A stretch of 29,027 nt of DNA from Tritrichomonas musculus (Eukaryota > Parabasalia > Tritrichomonadida > Tritrichomonadidae), in the NCBI GenBank assembly GCA_039105265.1, contig JAPFFF010000251.1, positions 1-29,027 of the forward strand, given 5' to 3'. How positions within the stretch are numbered: position 1 is the stretch's first letter; each line of letters opens with the position of its first letter. Position numbers and translations under genes: made by a program. Below the pieces are notes generated by a model. That model did no database searches. It worked only from the letters and a program-made list of their open reading frames with translations, and was not told the origin of the DNA. Below, piece after piece: positions 21,372 to 29,027 of the stretch.

Positions 21372-21490
21372 TACGTTTATTATTTTTTTCTTATTGATAT
21401 GGTACGTTTGTAATTTTTTAACAAGTGGTATATGTGTACGTTTATTATTTTTCAATGATTTTGTGTACGTTTAACATTTTTTTTAAAATG
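21372..21490 (+). promoter_or_regulatory. Four TACGTTT motifs upstream of the transposase
   Basis: TACGTTTAT-like words start at 21372, 21403, 21437 and 21476, each followed by a T-rich run, spaced 31-39 bp. The core ACGTTTAT also occurs in the TIR (ggACGTTTATaaatatggg on the outward strand). They end 35-40 bp before the probable ATG. They may be binding sites for the transposase itself, or upstream promoter elements; the function is inferred from position and repetition only. Confidence 0.45.
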
Positions 21491-21524
21491 TAATTCAGTT
21501 TATGTTTTGACTTCATTAAATAAT

Positions 21525-23318
21525 ATGCGAAAAGCAGTCCTCACAAGTACAAAGCATCAATTATATGCACTTAGTGATGAAGAATTCTGGGTGATTTATG
21601 AACTCATCGATCACAAAGAGTCATATGAAAACCTCCAATACAAGATCCGTGAGAATATCCCAAGACTTATAAGCTTCTCGCCAGAGCAAATTAAAGAGAT
21701 GTACCAAAGCAAAGAAAAGAAAATGTTTTTCATTCCCAATCCTGAAGAAGTATTGACATCTGAAGAAGGAATTCAAAAATTAATTGATTTTATAAACAGA
21801 TGTCCACAGTACCTTCAGAAGAAACCATATCCATACGCCATTGATAGGAAAAGAAAAGAATGGTCTGATGCAGAGACCAATGCTCTTATTAGGATATATG
21901 AAGAGACTGAAAATGTGTCTTTTGCAACACTTGCTTTGTGTTTTCCAGGAAGAAATGGAAATCAAGTTTACAATCATTTTCGTAAACTCTTGGAAGCAGG
22001 AGTTATTAAAGAAAAGCCGCACCAAGATGTCAACATGCCTTTTGATATATACATGCATCGATACTTCTTGCAAGCTACAGAGGAAGTTATAGCACAAGAA
22101 ATAACTGATCTTTTTATGTCTGGTCAACAAATTACAGAGAAGATAGTAAGAGAAAAAGCTATGTTTCATTATTATCTTCCTCATGTCCTCGCCGAAAGAA
22201 CTATATATAGAGACTATAAAGATAAAGAAAAGGCCATATATATGGAAAATGGAAAAGAGTACACCGCAGATTTCATTAATGATGCTCAAAACTTGGCTGA
22301 TTACTTGAAAAATTACATCCTTGACGAAAATGGAAATGTTAATATGTTGCTAGCGAGCAGTTACGTTAGAAGAACGAAATTACCAAAACCAAGATTCTCT
22401 AGCCAGTGGGTAAGGTCATTTATGAAAAGAAATAGATTATCATGGAGACGTGGACATTATGCTAGACGAGGAAATATCGATCCAGAATATGTTAAAAGAT
22501 TCATGTTAAAACTAGCAAGAGCTATTACCAAATATGGCTACGATTATGTTTTTAATGTAGATGAAACATCCGTAAGAATCAGTAATAGTTCCACAAGAAC
22601 AATAGCACCTGTCGGAATTGAGCAAATATTAATAAATGCAGATGTCAAAGAAAAAGAATGTATTACGGCAATAGGAACATGTTCAAGGCAAAAAACTTAC
22701 CCTTTTATAATAGTTACAAAAGGAACCACAGAAAGAAGCTGCGCTAAATTTAAAATCAGAGAAGATACTGAAGTATGGTACTCTGGAACGAAGAAATCAT
22801 GGGTCAATGAAGACATAATGATACAATATCTTGATCACTTGTATCAACACTGGTCAAAAAAAGAACCTTGCGCTCTATTATTGGATTGTTTCAAAGCCCA
22901 CTGCACCGCTGCCGTTCGAAAATTCGCAAAAGAACACTACATAGAACTTATATTTGTTCCAGCAAATGGTACAAGTGAGTATCAGCCTCTTGATAGAAGA
23001 ATTTTCGGTATCTTGAAATCCAAATTGCGATCTTTAGCTGGCTCAAGAATCTTCGCAGGAAGTCAAAGATTTGAAATGATAGCTAAAGATCTGGTAAATT
23101 CATGGGCAGAAATATCACAAGAAAACTTGCAATCAGCATGGAATATTCCTAAACTTGATGAATTGGTTCAAAGAATTGATCGTGGAGAAGCCATTGATGA
23201 AGACAATTTGGACCTTGATCTTTTGGATTTTCTACAAATTGAAGAAGATGAAGAATTTGAAGAAGAAGAAGAAGAATGGGAATCTGATGTTGATGATCTT
23301 AATTATCGAGATTATTAA
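21525..23318 (+). CDS. Pogo/Tigger-like DDE transposase with Myb/SANT-like domain
   Basis: Intact frame of 597 aa from the first in-frame ATG (MRKAVLTSTKHQ); an upstream TTG at 21507 is not a plausible eukaryotic start. Residues about 107-165 (WSDAETNALIRIYEE, then FPGRNGNQVYNHFRKLL) look like a Myb/SANT helix triad. Residues about 290-320 (FSSQWVRSFMKRNRLSWRR) match the CENP-B/Tc5-type HTH that precedes the catalytic domain in pogo-like proteins. The DDE_1 catalytic residues are Asp346 (FNVDETS), Asp454 (LLLDCFKAH) and Asp490 (SEYQPLDRRIFGILKSKL), a DD35D arrangement. The acidic tail (about 570-592) is common in Tigger/Jerky-like proteins. It would cut the element out and paste it at TA sites. 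It is the only gene of the element and is richer in GC than the spacers. AAATAAA words and a 14-A run follow the stop. Confidence 0.93.
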   Translation: MRKAVLTSTKHQLYALSDEEFWVIYELIDHKESYENLQYKIRENIPRLISFSPEQIKEMYQSKEKKMFFIPNPEEVLTSEEGIQKLIDFINRCPQYLQKKPYPYAIDRKRKEWSDAETNALIRIYEETENVSFATLALCFPGRNGNQVYNHFRKLLEAGVIKEKPHQDVNMPFDIYMHRYFLQATEEVIAQEITDLFMSGQQITEKIVREKAMFHYYLPHVLAERTIYRDYKDKEKAIYMENGKEYTADFINDAQNLADYLKNYILDENGNVNMLLASSYVRRTKLPKPRFSSQWVRSFMKRNRLSWRRGHYARRGNIDPEYVKRFMLKLARAITKYGYDYVFNVDETSVRISNSSTRTIAPVGIEQILINADVKEKECITAIGTCSRQKTYPFIIVTKGTTERSCAKFKIREDTEVWYSGTKKSWVNEDIMIQYLDHLYQHWSKKEPCALLLDCFKAHCTAAVRKFAKEHYIELIFVPANGTSEYQPLDRRIFGILKSKLRSLAGSRIFAGSQRFEMIAKDLVNSWAEISQENLQSAWNIPKLDELVQRIDRGEAIDEDNLDLDLLDFLQIEEDEEFEEEEEEWESDVDDLNYRDY

Positions 23319-23324
23319 CAAAAT

Positions 23325-23351
23325 CAAATAAATAAATAAAAAAAAAAAAAA
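23325..23351 (+). promoter_or_regulatory. Probable polyadenylation region of the transposase gene
   Basis: Overlapping AATAAA words (about 23327-23340) lie 10-20 bp after the stop codon and run into 14 A residues (23338-23351). This fits the short 3' untranslated regions of trichomonads. The A run itself may be a slippage-prone AT tract and does not by itself indicate a reverse-transcribed copy. Confidence 0.45.
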
Positions 23352-23390
23352 TGAATTTTTTTATTTAAAAGTGTAGATATTTGAAATCGG

Positions 23391-25211
23391 GCTCGCGCTA
23401 GCGCTCGCCGTTCTCTAGCTCCTGGAAGTCAATCGTCATCTGGTGCGGAACCGGAATCTTCTGTAAACTTCGTGCCACTTGCTTCGTGTAATGAGGAGAC
23501 TCGCAATTTGCAATCGCACTCGCGCTCGCCGTTCTCTAGCTCCTGGAAGTCAATCGTCATCTGGTGCGGAACCGGAATCTTCTGTAAACTTCGTGCCACT
23601 TGCTTCGTGTAATGAGGAGACTCGCAATTTGCAATCGCACTCGCGCTCGCCGTTCTCTAGCTCCTGGAAGTTAATCGTCATCTGGTGCGGAACCGGAATC
23701 TTCTGTAAACTTCGTGCCACTTGCTTCGTGTAATGAGGAGACTCGCAATTTGCAATCGCACTCGCGCTCGCCGTTCTCTAGCTCCTGGAAGTCAATCGTC
23801 ATCTGGTGCGGAACCGGAATCTTCTGTAAACTTCGTGCCACTTGCTTCGTGTAATGAGGAGACTCGCAATTTGCAATCGCACTCGCGCTCGCCGTTCTCT
23901 AGCTCCTGGAAGTTAATCGTCATCTGGTGCGGAACCGGAATCTTCTGTAAACTTCGTGCCACTTGCTTCGTGTAATGAGGAGACTCGCAATTTGCAATCG
24001 CACTCGCGCTCGCCGTTCTCTAGCTCCTGGAAGTTAATCGTCATCTGGTGCGGAACCGGAATCTTCTGTAAACTTCGTGCCACTTGCTTCGTGTAATGAG
24101 GAGACTCGCAATTTGCAATCGCACTCGCGCTCGCCGTTCTCTAGCTCCTGGAAGTCAATCGTCATCTGGTGCGGAACCGGAATCTTCTGTAAACTTCGTG
24201 CCACTTGCTTCGTGTAATGAGGAGACTCGCAATTTGCAATCGCACTCGCGCTCGCCGTTCTCTAGCTCCTGGAAGTTAATCGTCATCTGGTGCGGAACCG
24301 GAATCTTCTGTAAACTTCGTGCCACTTGCTTCGTGTAATGAGGAGACTCGCAATTTGCAATCGCACTCGCGCTCGCCGTTCTCTAGCTCCTGGAAGTCAA
24401 TCGTCATCTGGTGCGGAACCGGAATCTTCTGTAAACTTCGTGCCACTTGCTTCGTGTAATGAGGAGACTCGCAATTTGCAATCGCACTCGCGCTCGCCGT
24501 TCTCTAGCTCCTGGAAGTCAATCGTCATCTGGTGCGGAACCGGAATCTTCTGTAAACTTCGTGCCACTTGCTTCGTGTAATGAGGAGACTCGCAATTTGC
24601 AATCGCACTCGCGCTCGCCGTTCTCTAGCTCCTGGAAGTCAATCGTCATCTGGTGCGGAACCGGAATCTTCTGTAAACTTCGTGCCACTTGCTTCGTGTA
24701 ATGAGGAGACTCGCAATTTGCAATCGCACTCGCGCTCGCCGTTCTCTAGCTCCTGGAAGTCAATCGTCATCTGGTGCGGAACCGGAATCTTCTGTAAACT
24801 TCGTGCCACTTGCTTCGTGTAATGAGGAGACTCGCAATTTGCAATCGCACTCGCGCTCGCCGTTCTCTAGCTCCTGGAAGTCAATCGTCATCTGGTGCGG
24901 AACCGGAATCTTCTGTAAACTTCGTGCCACTTGCTTCGTGTAATGAGGAGACTCGCAATTTGCAATCGCACTCGCGCTCGCCGTTCTCTAGCTCCTGGAA
25001 GTCAATCGTCATCTGGTGCGGAACCGGAATCTTCTGTAAACTTCGTGCCACTTGCTTCGTGTAATGAGGAGACTCGCAATTTGCAATCGCACTCGCGCTC
25101 GCCGTTCTCTAGCTCCTGGAAGTCAATCGTCATCTGGTGCGGAACCGGAATCTTCTGTAAACTTCGTGCCACTTGCTTCGTGTAATGAGGAGACTCGTAA
25201 TTTAAAATCGC
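23391..25211 (-). repeat. Right array, main block: 15 inverted units of the 121-bp satellite
   Basis: Fifteen units of the same 121-bp satellite as in the left arm, in the opposite orientation. The block starts with a slightly altered edge (gctcgcgctagcgctcgccg) and ends in a degenerate edge (actcgtaatttaaaatcgc). The G/A marker reads, from the outer to the inner end on the minus strand, seven G, then A G A A G A G G. It is therefore shorter than the left arm, and the unit phase at the inner edge is different. Confidence 0.96.
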
Positions 25212-25350
25212 TAAAATTATTAAACATATATATATATATATATATTAGGATCCATCTAAAAAAGTCAGATTATAAAAAGAAAAACAAACCGGCCTTGTAG
25301 CCGCAAAGAAAAAAACGCGGCTACAAGGCCGGTTTGCGAAAAAAAAGATA
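25206..25350 (+). repeat. Hairpin block, copy A
   Basis: A non-satellite segment between the two parts of the right array. It includes aatcgctaaaatta, a (TA)n run, ggatccatctaaaaaa and a perfect 20-bp inverted repeat: arm 25285-25304 (caaaccggccttgtagccgc), 12-nt loop, arm 25317-25336. It is repeated, with differences, at 25794-25930, together with the array edge just before it. The stem is GC-rich and would fold strongly as RNA or single-stranded DNA. Confidence 0.88.
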
Positions 25351-25372
25351 AAAATTAAAAAAAACAAAAAGT

Positions 25373-25799
25373 AATCTTCTGTAAACTTCGTGCCACTTGC
25401 TTCGTGTAATGAGGAGACTCGCAATTTGCAATCGCGCTCGCGCTCGCCGTTCTCTAGCTCCTGGAAGTCAATCGTCATCTGGTGCGGAACCGGAATCTTC
25501 TGTAAACTTCGTGCCACTTGCTTCGTGTAATGAGGAGACTCGCAATTTGCAATCGCACTCGCGCTCGCCGTTCTCTAGCTCCTGGAAGTTAATCGTCATC
25601 TGGTGCGGAACCGGAATCTTCTGTAAACTTCGTGCCACTTGCTTCGTGTAATGAGGAGACTCGCAATTTGCAATCGCACTCGCGCTCGCCGTTCTCTAGC
25701 TCCTGGAAGTCAATCGTCATCTGGTGCGGAACCGGAATCTTCTGTAAACTTCGTGCCACTTGCTTCGTGTATTGAAGAAACTCGTCATTTGCAATCGCT
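25373..25799 (-). repeat. Right array, outer block: about 3.5 satellite units
   Basis: Continues the 121-bp satellite in the same orientation as the main right block; the three marker positions read G, A, G. It starts abruptly inside a unit (aatcttctgtaaac) and ends in a diverged edge (gtgtattgaagaaactcg) followed by the second hairpin block. Its outer edge resembles the left arm's inner edge (both carry tcttcaa on the satellite strand). Confidence 0.93.
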
Positions 25800-25930
25800 A
25801 AAATTAATAAACTTATAGATATATTGGGATCCATCTAAAAAATAAAGATTATAAAAAGGAAAACAAACCGGCCTTGTAGCCGCAAAGAATAAAACGCGGC
25901 TACAAGTCCTGTTTGCGAAAAATAAGACAA
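25794..25930 (+). repeat. Hairpin block, copy B
   Basis: Second copy of the 25206-25350 block, starting with aatcgctaaaatta and ggatccatctaaaaaa. The hairpin arms are at 25864-25883 and 25896-25915; the left arm is identical to copy A while the right arm carries two changes, so the stem is imperfect. The (TA)n run is shorter here before the stem and another one follows at about 25937-25952. Confidence 0.88.
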
Positions 25931-25936
25931 AAGATG

Positions 25937-26559
25937 TATATATATATATATAAAAGGTAAAAAATAGAATTACAAAAATATCATTAAACGTTGCTTAAAT
26001 AATATCGGGATTTTGTGTTATCTGGTTTGTTGATCTTGCTTCTTGTTCTTTTTTTTTTTTTGCTTTGAATCATTTATCTGATACTGAGCTGAACTCTTCA
26101 AACTTAGAAATAATAAAAACAAAAAAATGAATATATAAAAAATCAATTTGCTTGTGTCAGTAGCTATAAAAGAACATTGGTTAACTAACTAACTAAATAA
26201 AAAAAAGCAATTATTGCTGATCAGACAATAATAGCAAATGATGTGATATGCAATCTTGTGTATAAAACGAATCCTGTTCTTTAAAAACCCCGCCGAAATG
26301 TGGCGGGAAAATTTAGAATAACAATACTCAGCAATAAGATAAATGTTTTAATAAGGTAGTGAAAAAGTTCGACTCAAAAAAACAAAATTGGCCTTTAAAG
26401 AATAAAAAAAAAAAAACTTTAGTTTTTTTGGCGGTATTTTGCTTTTGAATGATTTTTCCTTCTTTTTTTTACTAAAGATGGTAAACTAAATTCTTGATTC
26501 AATAAATAAAATTATTTTTGAAATAAGCATTCAAAAAAATAAAAAAAACGTTACTAAAG
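25937..26559. other. Right subterminal spacer of the transposon
   Basis: About 0.6 kb of AT-rich DNA between the second hairpin block and the right TIR. It contains a near-palindrome around 26209-26231 (attattgctgatcagacaat), a short GC hairpin cccgcc/ggcggg at 26289-26307, and long A and T runs. No coding frame was seen and it does not resemble the left spacer. Confidence 0.6.
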
Positions 26560-26607
26560 TGTCAGAGTTCTCTTCTGCGATTTTAGACGGACGTTTATAA
26601 ATATGGG
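26560..26607 (-). repeat. Right terminal inverted repeat of the transposon
   Basis: The reverse complement starts CCCATATTTATAAACGTCCG, as at the left end, and matches it over 48 bp with two differences. TA follows at 26608-26609. Confidence 0.93.
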
Positions 26608-26609
26608 TA

Positions 26610-27996
26610 TATAATTATTTCTGAAAAATATTTTTCTGTTAATATTTTTAGAATTCAATTAATTTCATTATTAAATTCTTTTATATTTGAAATACTTTAA
26701 AATAAATATTAAAGTTGATTTAAATATAATTGAAATGTTTATCGATTATCGAAAAAATACTTAAAGCATTGAAAAAATAAACTATATTGAAAAGTTAAAT
26801 AAAACCCCATATATGTAAATTTTATTAATTAAATTACTATTAATATTTATTTTAAATAGTATTAATCTTTTAGAATTGAATTTATATATTATATTAATAG
26901 TTTCTCAATTTAATCGAAAAGAAATGAAAAAGATATTTAAAAAAAAATGTATTTTTATTTTCGAAATTTGAATACTAAACAAATTTTATCGTTATTAAGA
27001 AATTTCATCAAAATTGTTCAATTTGAGCAAAAAATTTCTCAATTAGGATTCTATTTTTCCATATCAAAATGGTATCACAGTATGCTACATTGATTGACAA
27101 TCAAAATATATAGGCTTTACTCAAGAAAATCCAAAAAATGCAATCATATTTCTTTTTCTGATTCATTTATTAAAATTCCTGATATAACGAATTATTAGCG
27201 ACATATTATCTAGTATGATCATACCTTTTCTAAATGTTAAAATTGCTTCTTTCTAGAAGATCCAACTACCTATATGAAAATAATTGAATTTTTTTCAATA
27301 GTACGATATTCCAATATCATTTTCCAAATGAATATTTTATATTTATTTTCATAAATTATGTACATTAATTGGAAATCTTCGGGATTTTATATATTTTCAA
27401 TATGGGTTCAATAAAATCAACAGATAAAAAAAGAGGTCTGAAATTTTCGATACAAAGTTCTCTTAATTTCATGTATGACAGTGATAGACCTACAAAACTA
27501 CATTCACTTTTATATATAATTAATGCATATTTTGAATATAAACTTTTTATTAGTAAATACTTATTCATTACATGATCCAAATATCTGATTTTTTCACTTT
27601 TTTATGCAATCATTTTCTAACCATTTTATTGGTATGATCAAAAAATCTCGATGATTTCACGTTCATTAAAACATAATACACAACTAAAAATTCATTAGAA
27701 AATCCTGTGGGATTTGTTTTTTTGGGATTGATATAAGAGGAGCTTTGAAAATATTGAATACCTATAGAAATAAATTCAATGTATATTCAATACTTTCTGT
27801 GCAAATTCAATTTTTTCAATTAAATTTAAATCCAACTTTATCCTTAAACTTCACAAATATAATAAATATAAATATCTTGGAAATATATAAATAAAATCCT
27901 AAAATATACTTTTAAATATTTATTATTATTATATATATAAATTAATAATTGAGTAAAATATAAATTATCATACAAATGGGAGTGTATTTACCTTTA
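26610..27996. other. Gene-free AT-rich spacer
   Basis: Very AT-rich DNA to the right of the transposon. Two overlapping frames of about 70 codons on opposite strands (27365-27580) have no family resemblance and are probably chance. No RNA gene or long repeat was seen. Confidence 0.45.
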
Positions 27997-28280
27997 CTAT
28001 AACAAGAAATTTGTATTAAATACAAAAATTTTGTAAACAATACAAATATTTTGTATTAAAAACAAAATTTTCGTAACACATACAAAATTTTCGTAACAGA
28101 TACAAAATTTCGTTATAGATAAAAAAATTTTGTTATAGATGATTTTTTTTGTTTTAGATAAAAAAATTTCGTCACATATACTATTTTTTTGTTACAAATA
28201 CCAATTATTGGTTATTAATAAATGATTTTTGTATCAATAACATATTTTTTGTTATTGATATAAAATTTTATTATAGAAAA
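27997..28280 (+). repeat. Degenerate 20-bp minisatellite, about 14 units
   Basis: Successive units of 20 bp such as tacaaaattttcgtaacaca, tacaaaattttcgtaacaga, tacaaaatttcgttatagat and aaaaaaattttgttatagat, becoming more diverged to the right. The last seven units (28127-28269) are almost identical to 13838-13982. Confidence 0.8.
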
Positions 28281-28312
28281 TTAAAATGATGACATATTGG
28301 GCCCTTACGCAC

Positions 28313-28394
28313 TTTTTCGAAAATTTTCATTCAATTTTTTTCTGATCTCAGAAAAAAAATTCGAACTTTTCGAAAATTTTCATTCAATTTTGAA
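28313..28394 (+). repeat. Short direct duplication
   Basis: The word ttcgaaaattttcattcaat preceded by cttt occurs twice, at about 28313-28338 and 28367-28392, separated by about 28 bp. No coding frame. Confidence 0.7.
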
Positions 28395-28690
28395 AGGCTT
28401 TTGAAAATCATAAAATTTTAAAACTACAAATATAATAAAATCAAAATATTTAGTTAGTATATAAAAGTCATGATTTTAGACCTTCGGTCAAAAACCCTGA
28501 CTTTTAACAAAATCACCGAGCCCTTACAAATGCCGACTTACAATTTCATTTATCAAGCATAACACAAAATTTAATGGTAAAAATGACCTCCTAAACCAAT
28601 AATTGCTCACAAATTACATTTATACATTATAATTTATACTAATGCATAAAAGCGAATGCATAAATGCAAACCGAAAATAATTTTTAAAAA

Positions 28691-28806
28691 ATTTTAATAA
28701 CCGTCTGCAGATTCCGCAAATAACGAATTAATTTTAATAACCGTCCGCAGATTCCGCAAATAACGAATTAATTTTAATAACCGTCCGCAGATTCCGCAAA
28801 TAACCG
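28691..28806 (+). repeat. 40-bp tandem repeat, three units, with inverted remnant
   Basis: Three units of 40 bp begin at 28691, 28731 and 28771 (attttaataaccgtccgcag, then attccgcaaataacgaatta); the first has ctg for ccg. Downstream, 28822-28844 (gaatctgctaaccgctgcgg) reads as an inverted, diverged relative, and another direct partial copy (aaccgtccgcatattccgca) lies at 28859-28879. The GC-rich core stands out from the AT-rich surroundings. Confidence 0.85.
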
Positions 28807-28922
28807 TTATATATAAATTAGAATCTGCTAACCGCTGCGGAACATTGAAATTAATAATAACCGTCCGCATATTCCGCAGATAACAAAAATTTTATAAAAA
28901 TTTTTTCGAAAAAAATTTTATA

Positions 28923-28979
28923 AATAAACGTTCTCCAAAAAAATTTTATAAATAAACGTTCTCCAAAAAAATTTTATAA
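28923..28979 (+). repeat. 27-bp tandem repeat, about two units
   Basis: Units aataaacgttctccaaaaaa plus attttat at 28923-28949 and 28950-28976, with a degenerate related stretch just before. No coding frame; it lies close to the window edge. Confidence 0.8.
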
Positions 28980-29027
28980 ATATTTTTATATCACATTTCA
29001 ATCAAAAATTTTATGTGATTTATTTTT

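Larger units (their letters stand above)
16041..26607 (+). mobile_element. 10.57-kb pogo-like DNA transposon with inverted satellite arms
   Basis: The boundaries are set by 48-bp terminal inverted repeats that differ at two positions, each flanked outside by TA (16039-16040 and 26608-26609), the duplication expected for pogo/Tc1/mariner transposition. From left to right: TIR, 0.8-kb AT-rich spacer, 35 units of a 121-bp satellite, transposase gene reading rightward, 15 inverted satellite units, a hairpin block, about 3.5 more units, a second hairpin block, 0.6-kb spacer, TIR. The gene is intact, the TIRs are about 96 percent identical and the arrays are almost homogeneous, all consistent with a young or recently active element. 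Foldback elements also have long inverted arms of tandem repeats; an intact pogo-like transposase between such arms is not something I know from the literature. Confidence 0.88.

Noticed and set aside
21507-21524. Transposase start at TTG
   Set aside because: TTG is not a usual eukaryotic start and an in-frame ATG follows 18 bp later at 21525.
21780-22289. 169-codon frame on the minus strand inside the transposase gene
   Set aside because: It is antisense to well-conserved transposase coding sequence and has a low-complexity, Phe/Ile/Ser-rich composition typical of shadows.
23338-23351. A-run after the transposase gene as a sign of retroposition
   Set aside because: The gene lies inside a TIR element with TA flanks and keeps its upstream region; an A14 run is ordinary in this AT-rich DNA.
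16886-25799. CRISPR-like array
   Set aside because: The 121-bp units are contiguous tandem copies with no unique spacers, in a eukaryotic genome.
16811-25834. Repeated 81-90-codon open frames in every satellite unit, on both arms
   Set aside because: They recur each 121 bp in rotating frames because the period is 3x40+1 and the unit happens to have few stops. They overlap one another heavily and show no family resemblance, so they are a by-product of the repeat.
16041-26607. Polinton/Maverick, which are common in trichomonads and have TIRs
   Set aside because: The element contains a single pogo-like transposase gene and no polymerase, integrase, protease or capsid gene; its TA flanks also fit pogo rather than Polinton integration.
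27365-27580. Overlapping frames of 68 and 71 codons on opposite strands
   Set aside because: Neither matches a family I recognise, they overlap almost completely, and the context is gene-free AT-rich DNA. A short real gene cannot be fully excluded.

Overview
The window looks like a chromosome segment from a parabasalid protist of the order Trichomonadida. The DNA is extremely AT-rich, no introns are evident, and three gene families expanded in trichomonads lie together: ankyrin-type proteins with the DUF3447 core, a BspA-like leucine-rich-repeat protein, and a pogo-type DDE transposase. The long gene-poor spacers fit a Tritrichomonas-like genome somewhat better than compact Trichomonas vaginalis, but the sequence alone does not settle the genus.

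Layout. 1-910: three ankyrin-encoding fragments embedded in a 25-bp minisatellite. 920-7430: a minus-strand cluster holding a DUF3447 protein, a small doubtful ORF, an acidic orphan protein, a BspA-like LRR frame with no ATG and an ankyrin-like beginning, and a second DUF3447 protein. 7431-10231: AT-rich spacer, an 891-bp element with 27-bp perfect inverted ends and TA flanks, and a decayed kinase fragment. 10346-10416: tRNA-Glu(UUC). 10637-12448: a class II DYRK-like protein whose catalytic Asp is Asn. 12449-16040: gene-free AT-rich DNA with dispersed repeats.

16041-26607 is the most striking part: one 10.57-kb DNA transposon with 48-bp terminal inverted repeats (2 mismatches) and a TA at each side. 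It carries one intact pogo/Tigger-like transposase of about 597 aa with a Myb/SANT-like domain. On both sides of the gene lie long arrays of a GC-rich 121-bp satellite in inverted orientation: 35 units on the left, 15 plus about 3 on the right. The arrays are nearly homogeneous except for one diagnostic A/G position whose order is partly shared between the two arms. This resembles the plan of Foldback elements, but with a full transposase in the centre and unique short TIRs outside.

26610-29027: gene-free AT-rich DNA with several short tandem repeats, one of which shares about 140 bp with a segment at 13838. Working model: an ordinary trichomonad surface/ankyrin gene neighbourhood was invaded by a satellite-bearing pogo-like transposon. 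Repeat calls rest on direct reading; family calls rest on recognised motifs.
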